Positions 6,806 through 12,722 of a stretch of DNA of 12,945 bases are shown one piece after another. Every line of letters begins with the position of its first letter. The stretch's first letter is position 1. The DNA is from an uncultured bacterium (lineage in GTDB: Bacteria; Patescibacteriota; CALEFQ01), in contig CALEFQ010000034.1 of assembly GCA_937877125.1 (NCBI GenBank), positions 1 through 12,945 of the forward strand, written 5' to 3'. A program made the position numbers and the translations under genes. The notes under the pieces are model-generated. The model ran no database searches, was not told where the DNA came from, and saw only the letters and a program-made list of their open reading frames with translations.

Positions 6806-7528
6806 TTATTCTAATTTTTCCAGCTGATTAGTTTCTCTTTTAACCGGTATGGTAACCGGCTGGGAAGACTCCGGTTTTGGGCTCGTCTCTGTCGGTATTT
6901 CAGTGTCAACCGCCGATTTATTTGCTGGAGAAATATCAGACTTTGCCGGCTCCCCCGTCGCATCAGCTTCTCCCGCCGCCGCCACTTTCATGTTTTTTTC
7001 CAACATTTTCATCGCCTGGCTCTGATTGAGCGAAGCGAACTCGGGCAGATCCTGGATCTTCGAAATCCCTAGCATTTTCAGCAAATCAAAACTTATCACG
7101 TATTCAAACATACGGGCGTCCTTGGACGAGCGTTTACGGTCGACCAAGCCGCGCATCAGCAGATTCCGCAGCATGATCGTGCTATTGACCCCGCGGATAA
7201 AATCAATCTCGGGCCTGGTAATCGGCTGGCGGTAGGCGATAATCGAGAGCGTTTCCAGCGCCGCGCGCGAAAGATTGCCCTCGATATCTTCTTTCAGAAA
7301 AGGCTCGGTCACAGTGCGCGTCTCGCCGTGCGAAACTAATTGCGCTTCCCCCGCATTTTGGAACAATTGAACGCCGCGTTCACTGGACTGATAATCGCGT
7401 TCTAATTCTGCCAGCGTCGTCTTGATGCCGGCTTCATCCGATTGGACAAACTTAGCCAAATCAGCCAACGCCACCGGCCGTCCGGCGACAAACAAGAGGG
7501 CCTCAACTTTTTGCTTCAAACTAGCCAT
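6806..7528 (-). CDS. scpB: segregation and condensation protein B (ScpB)
   Basis: ScpB dimers bind the kleisin ScpA and, with SMC, form the bacterial condensin complex that compacts and segregates the chromosome. The 240-residue protein has the two winged-helix domains: the first opens LKQKVEALLFVAGRPVALAD, and the second carries the family signature ETLSIIAYRQPITRPEIDFI followed by RGVNSTIMLRNLLMRGLVD. The last 55 or so residues are a low-complexity tail rich in Pro, Thr, Ser, Glu and Lys, longer than in typical ScpB. I start at ATG 7528; a TTG at 7531 in the same frame would add one residue. The gene lies directly after scpA, the usual order, with the gap filled by a palindrome of 7-base units. 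Confidence 0.95.
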   Translation of the reverse strand: MASLKQKVEALLFVAGRPVALADLAKFVQSDEAGIKTTLAELERDYQSSERGVQLFQNAGEAQLVSHGETRTVTEPFLKEDIEGNLSRAALETLSIIAYRQPITRPEIDFIRGVNSTIMLRNLLMRGLVDRKRSSKDARMFEYVISFDLLKMLGISKIQDLPEFASLNQSQAMKMLEKNMKVAAAGEADATGEPAKSDISPANKSAVDTEIPTETSPKPESSQPVTIPVKRETNQLEKLE

Positions 7529-7531
7529 CAA

Positions 7532-7614
7532 ATTAAGATATAAGATTTAAGAAATAAGATATAAGATCGGAAAAATGGGTCTTCTTACATCTTATATCTT
7601 ATTTCTTATATCTT
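7532..7614. repeat. AAGATAT-unit palindrome between scpA and scpB
   Basis: On the plus strand the left arm (7535-7567) reads as units AAGATAT, AAGATTT, AAGAAAT, AAGATAT, AAGATC. The right arm (7582-7614) is its near-perfect complement. The loop is about 14 bases, GGAAAAATGGGTCT. The right arm overlaps the last codons of scpA (Lys-Ile-stop), and the left arm ends about 6 bases before the scpB ATG. The period is 7 bases, as in the GTCAAAA copies, but the word is different. Confidence 0.9.
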
Positions 7615-8301
7615 TTTCAGCTCTATTTCCCCAAACACCTGATCTTGCCTCACATCGATCACGCGCTGTTTCATCAATTCTAGCATAGCTAGAAAAGTAA
7701 CGATAACTTCCATCTTGGATTTAGAATCATGCAGTTTATGAAAACAAGTGTTAATTTTTTCGGTCAGCGTGCTTTTTATATGCTCGATTTTGTCTTCCAG
7801 GGAAACCACGTCCACCATGACTTCTTCTTCCAAATGGTCCATCTGGGGCACCGCGCCCAAAACCGAGGCAAAAGTCGCCCGCAGAGTTTCCGCCGTTAGA
7901 TCTGGCGGCGGGCTGAAGACTTTTTCTTCTTCCAGAAAAATCTGACGGCCGAAAGAATAATGTTTTTTCTCCAACAGACGGCGTAAACCCTGTCCCGCTT
8001 GCTTGAATTTCTTATATTCCTGGAGACGCAGGGCTAATTCCTCGGCACTAAGTTCCTCGTCTTCACTAAGTTCCAGCTGAGGCAATAAAGCCTTGGACTT
8101 AATCAGAATCAACCGGGCGGCAATTTCCAAGAAATCAGCGATATCGCGCGAACTCAAATTTTCAATCTGGTTCATGTAATCCAAATACTGGTCGGCGACC
8201 TTGGCCAGGCTGACCTGGGTAATGTCCATTTCTTCTTTCTCGATCAGCTGCAGGAGCAAATCGAGCGGACCGGTAAATTGAGCGAGTTCAACACGATACA
8301 T
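7606..8301 (-). CDS. scpA: segregation and condensation protein A (ScpA kleisin)
   Basis: ScpA is the kleisin that bridges the two heads of SMC and binds ScpB. From the ATG at 8301 the protein has 231 residues, normal for the family. It opens MYRVELAQFTGPLDLLLQLI, the hallmark start, then EEMDITQVSLAKVADQYLDY, and continues with DFLEIAARLILIKSKALLP. A variable acidic middle follows, then the C-terminal winged helix (VIVTFLAMLELMKQRVIDVR, QDQVFGEIELKKI). A TTG at 8316 would add five residues, but the family start at MYRVELAQF and the position next to a palindrome favour ATG. The final Lys-Ile codons and the stop lie inside the palindrome shared with scpB, so the C-terminal residues appear shaped by that repeat. 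Confidence 0.95.
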   Translation of the reverse strand: MYRVELAQFTGPLDLLLQLIEKEEMDITQVSLAKVADQYLDYMNQIENLSSRDIADFLEIAARLILIKSKALLPQLELSEDEELSAEELALRLQEYKKFKQAGQGLRRLLEKKHYSFGRQIFLEEEKVFSPPPDLTAETLRATFASVLGAVPQMDHLEEEVMVDVVSLEDKIEHIKSTLTEKINTCFHKLHDSKSKMEVIVTFLAMLELMKQRVIDVRQDQVFGEIELKKI

Positions 8302-8314
8302 GGAAATAATATTC

Positions 8315-8434
8315 AAACAATATCAAATCACAAATAATAAATATCCAATAAAATTTAAGCCTTAATGTCGGAATACCCGTTTTCAAAATTCAAGCTTGAA
8401 TTTTATTTGTTATTGGTTATTTGTGATTTGATAT
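8315..8434. repeat. TAACAAA-unit palindrome between ybaK-like gene and scpA
   Basis: In the minus direction the stop TAA (8436-8434) leads into units TATCAAA, TCACAAA, TAACCAA, TAACAAA, TAAAATT. The complementary arm (plus 8315-8355) ends about 13 bases before the scpA ATG. The arms enclose about 40 bases with a perfect 20-base palindrome at 8385-8404 centred on AAGCTT. The arms have a few mismatches and small shifts. Confidence 0.85.
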
Positions 8435-8943
8435 TACTTCGAGAATCTCCCCGCCACCGCTTTCTCTAATCTCAAGTATTCTTTCGGCGTCATTACCACC
8501 GAATCGGTGAAAGATCCGGCATTGAGAATGATTTTTTTACTGCTATCCAGCCCTTTATCGTAAAAAGTTTGCAAATCATAGAGACTGCCGAAAGGCACCA
8601 GCGCCCCGACTTTTTTAGTCACCATTTTCTTGATAGCCGTTTCCTTTGTCAATTCTACCTTTTTAACCAGTTTCGGTTTGGTCTCAGCCTTTTTGGCCTC
8701 TTTCTTGCGGGTGTCATTGATTAGTTTCTTCAGCTTATTCTGATCAAATCGTTTGGTTCCGGGCAAAATGACGAAAACGTAATCGCTATCGGTTTTTACG
8801 AATAATGTTTTAGCCACACTTTTCAAATCCACGTGCAAAGTCTGGGCAGTGTCATAAGTAGTAAACACCTTCTTGTGCGCTAAAATTTCATACTTAGCCT
8901 TGTTGGCATCGAGAAATTTTTGGAATTTTGGTAGAAGTGGCAT
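8434..8943 (-). CDS. YbaK/ProX-type aminoacyl-tRNA editing domain protein
   Basis: A 169-residue stand-alone protein of the YbaK/prolyl-tRNA deacylase superfamily, whose members clear mischarged tRNAs in the cytoplasm. Family features, numbered from the ATG at 8943, are an N-terminal helix LPKFQKFLDANKAKYEILAH, the region TLHVDLKSVAKTLFVK with the conserved Lys-Thr (K45), VFVILPGTKRFDQNKLKKL (57-75), GALVPFGS (113-120) and KKIILNAGSFTDSVVMTPKE (136-155). A Lys/Glu-rich segment at about 79-107 is enriched compared with typical members and could contact RNA. The tRNA substrate cannot be told from sequence alone. An upstream TTG at 8964 lies within the repeat and is unlikely to be the start. The gene follows the cupin gene after GTCAAAA-type palindrome B. 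Confidence 0.85.
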   Translation of the reverse strand: MPLLPKFQKFLDANKAKYEILAHKKVFTTYDTAQTLHVDLKSVAKTLFVKTDSDYVFVILPGTKRFDQNKLKKLINDTRKKEAKKAETKPKLVKKVELTKETAIKKMVTKKVGALVPFGSLYDLQTFYDKGLDSSKKIILNAGSFTDSVVMTPKEYLRLEKAVAGRFSK

Positions 8944-8948
8944 AGATT

Positions 8949-9013
8949 TAAAGTCAAAGGTCAAAAGTCAAAAGTAAAAAGCTGGGAACTTTTGACTTTT
9001 GATTTTTGACTTA
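8949..9013. repeat. GTCAAAA-unit palindrome between cupin and ybaK-like genes (copy B)
   Basis: The plus-strand left arm (8950-8980) has units AAGTCAA, AGGTCAA, AAGTCAA, AAGTAAA. The right arm (8987-9012) has CTTTTGA-type units. The loop is about 8 bases, GCTGGGAA. In the minus direction the cupin stop TAA opens the repeat as TAAGTCAAAAATC, and the second arm ends 6 bases before the next ATG. Confidence 0.88.
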
Positions 9014-9331
9014 GTGATGGTGGTGATGGTCTTCGCCGTCAAACAACGCCACCACGTAAACATAATGTAGCGGCTCGTTTCCGTCGTTGCGGACATTGTG
9101 GCGGACATTGGCCGGCAGATATACCGCATACCCGGCCGCCAATTTGGTAGGCCGACCCTTTTCAATGATGGTGGCCGTACCTTTTAATATCAATATCAGT
9201 TCTTCTCGCTGGTCAGTAATATGCTCGCCGACCTCTTCGCCCGGCGCCAATACCTGAAACCGCGATTTTAGATACCGCGACACCGGCGGGGCAATAATCC
9301 GATCCGGCTTATCCAATTTCTTTATAATCAT
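9011..9331 (-). CDS. single-domain cupin with a natural C-terminal five-histidine tail
   Basis: A 106-residue cupin, a small beta barrel that often binds a metal. Motif 1 is GEEVGEHITDQREELILILK (31-50). Here the first His (H37) and a Glu (E43 or E44) are kept, but the second His is T39. Motif 2, GYAVYLPANVRHNVRN (67-82), keeps Gly, Pro and the His ligand H78. The protein ends GEDHHHHH, encoded by mixed CAT and CAC codons and followed by a TAA that opens palindrome B. The tail could add a metal-binding site. Enzyme activity, if any, is unknown; many such proteins are sugar or mannose-type isomerase relatives or pure binding proteins. The ATG at 9331 has no Shine-Dalgarno site. It lies between the radical SAM and YbaK-type genes, which gives no clear link. 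Confidence 0.85.
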   Translation of the reverse strand: MIIKKLDKPDRIIAPPVSRYLKSRFQVLAPGEEVGEHITDQREELILILKGTATIIEKGRPTKLAAGYAVYLPANVRHNVRNDGNEPLHYVYVVALFDGEDHHHHH

Positions 9332-9336
9332 GATAC

Positions 9337-9389
9337 TACTTAAAATTAAATCTTAATATCTTAGTTTTCTTAACGTCTTAATATCTTTT
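9337..9389. repeat. direct repeat array of about 8-base units, no paired arm
   Basis: In the minus direction the units read AAGATATT, AAGACGTT, AAGAAAAC, then AAGATATT, AAGATTTA. The array fills the gap from the radical SAM stop (9390) nearly to the cupin start (9331). Unlike the other gaps there is no complementary arm, so this looks like half an element. Confidence 0.7.
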
Positions 9390-10214
9390 TTAACTGCTAG
9401 TGAGCTGCCCGCACCCCGCCCCGGCGTCTTTTCCAATATCGTCAAATTCCGTCACTTCATAGCCTTTTTCCGCGACATATTCTTTGAGGATAGCAAATTT
9501 ATCAGATTCGCGGTAGGGGAAATCTCGGCCAGTCACCTGATTAAGATGCGAGAACATGATCCGAAAATGACGCGGATCCAGCAACTCCAGCAACTGATCA
9601 ATCACCTTGTAAGAATCATTGAAATTTTTCAGTAAAAGATAATTGACCGTCACTTTCTCGCCCCGCTGTTTGGCCCAGCGGCGCGCCGCCTTGACCACTT
9701 TTTTTATATCTATCAGCGTCTGAATTATCTGCTCCCGCAAATAAGCCGTCGGCGCGTGCAGTGACAACTGCAGGGAAATCGGCCAGCGCTCCCAGTGCCG
9801 CAGTGTTTTTTCGCGCAAGCCAGTGGTTGTTACCTTGATCAAGGCGCCGGGATAATGCTTGAGGAAATACTTGATCGCCTTAGATACCGCCGCTTCATTA
9901 TCGGTCGGCTCGCCGATACCGTTGAAAAGAATTGATAACTGAAAGTATTTTTTGCCGGCCAAGATTGTTTCCAGCTGGCCGACAATTTCTTTCCAGGTCA
10001 AATCCCGGATCAGCCATTCTTCCGAGCAAGCGCAAAAAGAACAGCCGACGCCGCAGCCCACCTGCGACGACAAATAAACTTCGGCTTGCTCCTTTGATTT
10101 GCGATAAACCGATTCGATTTTTTCCCCGTCAGACAAAACAAACGTATACTTCTCGATCACTCCGCCGGGAAGATCAAAAGACTTTTTGTTTTGGACCGTC
10201 AAGATTTCAGCCAT
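9390..10214 (-). CDS. radical SAM methyltransferase of RlmN/Cfr type, lacking the N-terminal domain
   Basis: RlmN methylates C2 of A2503 in 23S rRNA and of A37 in some tRNAs, using two Cys residues and a 4Fe-4S cluster. This 274-residue protein has the cluster motif C54-GVG-C58-SF-C61 within SSQVGCGVGCSFCACSEEWL, then FNGIGEPTDN, SLQLSLHAPTAYLREQI, VTVNYLLLKNFNDS and the C-terminal GAGCGQL, whose Cys (C268) matches the methyl-carrying Cys of RlmN. Typical RlmN proteins are about 340-380 residues and begin with a helical RNA-binding domain of about 90 residues; here the protein starts nearly at the beta strand before the barrel. An in-frame stop lies some 15 codons upstream of the ATG, so the domain is truly absent. 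It may be a short RlmN form or a related enzyme with another RNA target. Confidence 0.85.
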   Translation of the reverse strand: MAEILTVQNKKSFDLPGGVIEKYTFVLSDGEKIESVYRKSKEQAEVYLSSQVGCGVGCSFCACSEEWLIRDLTWKEIVGQLETILAGKKYFQLSILFNGIGEPTDNEAAVSKAIKYFLKHYPGALIKVTTTGLREKTLRHWERWPISLQLSLHAPTAYLREQIIQTLIDIKKVVKAARRWAKQRGEKVTVNYLLLKNFNDSYKVIDQLLELLDPRHFRIMFSHLNQVTGRDFPYRESDKFAILKEYVAEKGYEVTEFDDIGKDAGAGCGQLTSS

Positions 10215-10282
10215 GAGAAACTGATAGGGCAGAGACCGGCAAATCGCCTCTTTTAATTATTATGCCGGGTATAATTAATCGG

Positions 10283-10298
10283 GAAAAAATATTTTTTC
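10283..10298. repeat. perfect 16-base palindrome
   Basis: GAAAAAATATTTTTTC is its own reverse complement. In the minus direction it follows the hairpin at 10306-10350 by about 7 bases and could supply a delayed T tract to that terminator. Confidence 0.6.
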
Positions 10299-10305
10299 AA
10301 ACGAT

Positions 10306-10350
10306 AGGGGAGCCCTTACACTCAAGCTGCTTGAGTGTGGGGTCTCCCCT
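10306..10350 (-). terminator. long GC-rich hairpin after aspS, probable terminator
   Basis: Outer stem AGGGGAG (10306-10312) with CTCCCCT (10344-10350), a short CCC/GGG stem with bulges, and inner stem ACACTCAAG (10318-10326) with CTTGAGTGT (10330-10338) around the loop CTG. It begins 20 bases after the aspS stop. No T tract follows immediately in the minus direction; the nearest runs are in the palindrome at 10283-10298. A role as a processed 3' end or regulatory hairpin ahead of the radical SAM gene is the alternative. The rest of gap 10215-10370 shows nothing else clear. Confidence 0.6.
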
Positions 10351-10370
10351 CTTATGATTTTAATGATTTA

Positions 10371-12134
10371 TTATTTTACAATTTTCACATGCAGCTCCTT
10401 CAGCTGCTTTTCCCCCACTTCACTTGGCGCGCCGGTCATCAAATCCTGGGCGTTGCCGGACAGCGGGAAAGCGTAAACATCGCGGATGCTATGGCAATCA
10501 AGCAAGAGCATCAAAATGCGATCCACGCCCGGAGCGGCGCCGCCGTGAGGAGGCGCCCCGAACTTCAGGGCTTCCACCATGTGACGGAATTTCTGGTCAA
10601 CCTGCTCCTTGGTATAACCGGCCAGACCGAACGCCTGATACAATAATTCCGGCTTATGATTACGGATGGCGCCGCTACCCAGTTCATATCCATTGGCGAC
10701 CATATCGAATTGCTGGGAGCGAATTTTGGTCTTGTCTTTTTGCTGCAACGCTTTTTCCTCTCCGACCGGCATGCTGAAAGGATTATGCTCAAAATCAAGC
10801 TGGCCGGTTATCTCGCTAACCGAATACATCGGGAAATCGTAAACCCAAGCCCAGGCAAGCACCCCGGGATCGGCTAATTTCAACATTTCAGCGACCCGAG
10901 AGCGCACTTTCCCCAGAGCCTTGACCACGATTTCCCATTGATCGGCCGCGAAGAAGACAATATCGCCGTCTTGCGCCTTGGTTCCAATCTTAATGGAGGC
11001 GATTTCTGTTTCGGACAGAAATTTCAAAATCGGCGAAACCGGCTTTTCTTTAAACGAAATATAGGCCAGCCCGCCCAGTCCCTGCTGCTTCGCTAATTCC
11101 GTCAGCTCGTCGATCTGCTTACGAGTCAGCCTGGAGCCTTGCGGCACGCGCAAAGCTTTGAGCAAGCCGCCTTTCGCTAAACTCTTGGCGAAAACCTGAA
11201 ATTTGGTGGCCGCAAATACTTTAGTGACATCGACAAATTTCAATTCATAACGCAAATCCGGCTTGTCCGAACCGTAGGTGTCCATCGCCTCGTCCCAGGA
11301 CAAACGCGGGAACGGCTTGGCCATCACTTTCTTTTTGGAAAATTTTTCCGTCAGTTCAATGAAAAACGGCTCCAAGAAATTAATCAAATCATCGCGCTCC
11401 ACGAAACTCATTTCAAAATCAATTTGGTAGAAACTGCCGGGATGGCGGTCGGCCCGCGGATCTTCATCGCGAAAACAAGGCGCCATCTGGAAATACCGGT
11501 CAAACCCGCCGACCATCAGCAATTGCTTGAACTGCTGGGGAGCTTGCGGCAGGGCGTAAAACTTGCCGGGATGTAGACGCGAAGGCACCAGATAATCGCG
11601 CGCGCCTTCCGGACTGGAATTGGCCAGGATCGGCGTTTGCACTTCCACAAAGTCGTGCTGATGAAAATATTCGCGCGTGAACCGGAAAATTTCGTCGCGC
11701 TTCCTCAGTAATTCCTGAAAATAACGATGCCGCAAATCCAAGTAGCGGTATTTCAGTCTCAATTCTTCGTTGGCCGTGCTTCTTTTTTTGTCGTTGATCT
11801 CAAATGGCGGTGTTAGCGATTTTGACAGCACCGTAATCGCTTCCACGGCGACTTCGATCTCCCCCGTAGCCAGATCAGGATTGACCATGCTGGCCGGACG
11901 GGCGCGGACTACCCCCTCAACTCGGATCACAAACTCCGGCCGACAACTGTCCGCCGTCGAAAAAACATCTTTCTTCTGCGGATCAAAAACCACCTGGGTC
12001 AACCCGTAACGATCGCGCAAGTCAATAAAAATCAAACCGCCATGATCGCGCCGGGAATTGACCCAGCCGCTTAAAACAGTTTTTTTACCGACGTGTTTCT
12101 TGTTTAGTTCGCCGCAAGTATTGGTACGGAGCAT
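10371..12134 (-). CDS. aspS: aspartyl-tRNA synthetase (AspRS), probably non-discriminating
   Basis: AspRS charges tRNA(Asp) with aspartate. The 587-residue protein has the full bacterial layout: N-terminal OB-fold anticodon domain (about 1-105, GWVNSRRDHGGLIFIDLRDR), class II core with motif 1 near 141-168, the FYALPQAPQQFKQLL loop (192-206), motif 2 FRDEDPRADR (221-230), a GAD-type insertion (about 290-420), and motif 3 GAPPHGGAAPGVDR (526-539). His31 in RRDHGG matches the His reported for non-discriminating AspRS such as that of Pseudomonas aeruginosa, where discriminating enzymes have Leu. This suggests it also charges tRNA(Asn), which requires a GatCAB amidotransferase elsewhere. The motif 2 loop, ADRHPGSFYQID, is one residue longer than usual ADRQPEFTQID. 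The ATG at 12134 follows palindrome C and has no Shine-Dalgarno site. Confidence 0.96.
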   Translation of the reverse strand: MLRTNTCGELNKKHVGKKTVLSGWVNSRRDHGGLIFIDLRDRYGLTQVVFDPQKKDVFSTADSCRPEFVIRVEGVVRARPASMVNPDLATGEIEVAVEAITVLSKSLTPPFEINDKKRSTANEELRLKYRYLDLRHRYFQELLRKRDEIFRFTREYFHQHDFVEVQTPILANSSPEGARDYLVPSRLHPGKFYALPQAPQQFKQLLMVGGFDRYFQMAPCFRDEDPRADRHPGSFYQIDFEMSFVERDDLINFLEPFFIELTEKFSKKKVMAKPFPRLSWDEAMDTYGSDKPDLRYELKFVDVTKVFAATKFQVFAKSLAKGGLLKALRVPQGSRLTRKQIDELTELAKQQGLGGLAYISFKEKPVSPILKFLSETEIASIKIGTKAQDGDIVFFAADQWEIVVKALGKVRSRVAEMLKLADPGVLAWAWVYDFPMYSVSEITGQLDFEHNPFSMPVGEEKALQQKDKTKIRSQQFDMVANGYELGSGAIRNHKPELLYQAFGLAGYTKEQVDQKFRHMVEALKFGAPPHGGAAPGVDRILMLLLDCHSIRDVYAFPLSGNAQDLMTGAPSEVGEKQLKELHVKIVK

Positions 12135-12138
12135 TAGA

Positions 12139-12211
12139 TTAAAGTCAAAAGTAATAAGTCGAAAGTAAAAAGTTCCACACTTTTGACTTTTGACTTTTGA
12201 CTTTTGACTTA
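12139..12211. repeat. GTCAAAA-unit palindrome between Nudix gene and aspS (copy C)
   Basis: The plus-strand right arm (12178-12210) is four regular CTTTTGA-type 7-base units in a row, the cleanest array in the window. The left arm (12141-12172) has imperfect AAGTCAA units. The loop is TTCCACAC. In the minus direction the Nudix stop TAA opens directly into GTCAAAAGTC, and the second arm ends 6 bases before the aspS ATG. Confidence 0.9.
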
Positions 12212-12646
12212 GTCAATCAGCTGTTCCTGCTGTAATACTCTAAACGCCTGCTTCAATATCCCCACCTTGCTCGGATGTGGCGTCAATAATTTTTGAGCTT
12301 CAGGAAGCGTCACCCAGCGGTAGTCCGTAATTTCTTCCGGCTGCGGCTTTACGTCTCCGGCCGTGACTACTCCCAAAAAATATTTCGCGTCTTTGGAAAT
12401 ATCTTCTCCCGGTAGGGAATAAAACCAGTTTTCCGTAAAAACAGCGTTATCAATCAAAGAAATATTATCGATCCCGGCCTCTTCAAACAATTCCCGACGG
12501 GCAGTGGCTCGGTCATCTTCCCCGACTTCGGACCGGCCCTTAGGAAACATCCAATGACCATGCTGCTTACTTTTCAGCAATAAAAACTGGACGTGATCCC
12601 CCTTGATCCAAACCGGGATGATACCGGCGGAATGCTCTCTTTTCAT
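12209..12646 (-). CDS. Nudix hydrolase, diadenosine tetraphosphatase-like
   Basis: A 145-residue Nudix protein; these cleave nucleoside diphosphate-linked compounds with Mg. The Nudix box is complete: G37-x5-E43-x7-R51-E52-L53-x-E55-E56-x-G58-I59. The surrounding FLLLKSKQHGHWMFPKGRSE, with GHW-FPKG just before the box, is the pattern of Ap4A (bis-nucleosyl tetraphosphate) hydrolases, and the length agrees. The substrate is inferred only from this. The C-terminal part (EEITDYRWVTLPEAQKLL) matches the usual end strand and helix. The ATG at 12646 directly abuts the last base of palindrome D, so no Shine-Dalgarno site is possible outside the repeat. The stop codon lies in palindrome C. This gene is thus bracketed by palindromes on both sides. 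Confidence 0.88.
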   Translation of the reverse strand: MKREHSAGIIPVWIKGDHVQFLLLKSKQHGHWMFPKGRSEVGEDDRATARRELFEEAGIDNISLIDNAVFTENWFYSLPGEDISKDAKYFLGVVTAGDVKPQPEEITDYRWVTLPEAQKLLTPHPSKVGILKQAFRVLQQEQLID

Positions 12647-12722
12647 AAGTCAAAAGTAAAAAGTCAAAGGTCAAAAGTTTAATCATTATAATTTTTACTT
12701 TTGATTTTTGGCTTTTAACTTA
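12647..12722. repeat. GTCAAAA-unit palindrome upstream of the Nudix gene (copy D)
   Basis: The plus-strand left arm (12647-12679) has units AAGTCAA, AAGTAAA, AAGTCAA, AGGTCAA. The right arm (12693-12720) has TTTTGAT, TTTTGGC and TTTTAAC units. The loop is A+T-rich (about 13 bases). In the minus direction the stop TAA of the truncated gene opens into GTTAAAAGCC, and the other arm touches the Nudix ATG without a spacer. Confidence 0.87.

Noticed and set aside
8302-8316. TTG start adding five residues to ScpA, and a similar TTG at 8964 for the YbaK-type protein
   Set aside because: The ATG starts match the family N-termini, and the upstream codons fall in or beside the palindromes.
9011-9028. 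His tag from a cloning vector
   Set aside because: The tail uses mixed CAT and CAC codons in a natural cupin and leads straight into a native repeat. No vector sequence is nearby.
9339-9389. Insertion sequence or transposon end
   Set aside because: No transposase, target duplication or long terminal inverted repeats are visible in any gap.
10306-10350. T-box or other aminoacyl-tRNA-linked riboswitch
   Set aside because: It lies after aspS rather than before it, and no T-box sequence or specifier loop is seen.
12135-12722. CRISPR-like array
   Set aside because: The repeated units are 7 bases, tandem without spacers, and occur as inverted pairs between genes. There is no repeat-spacer pattern and no cas gene.
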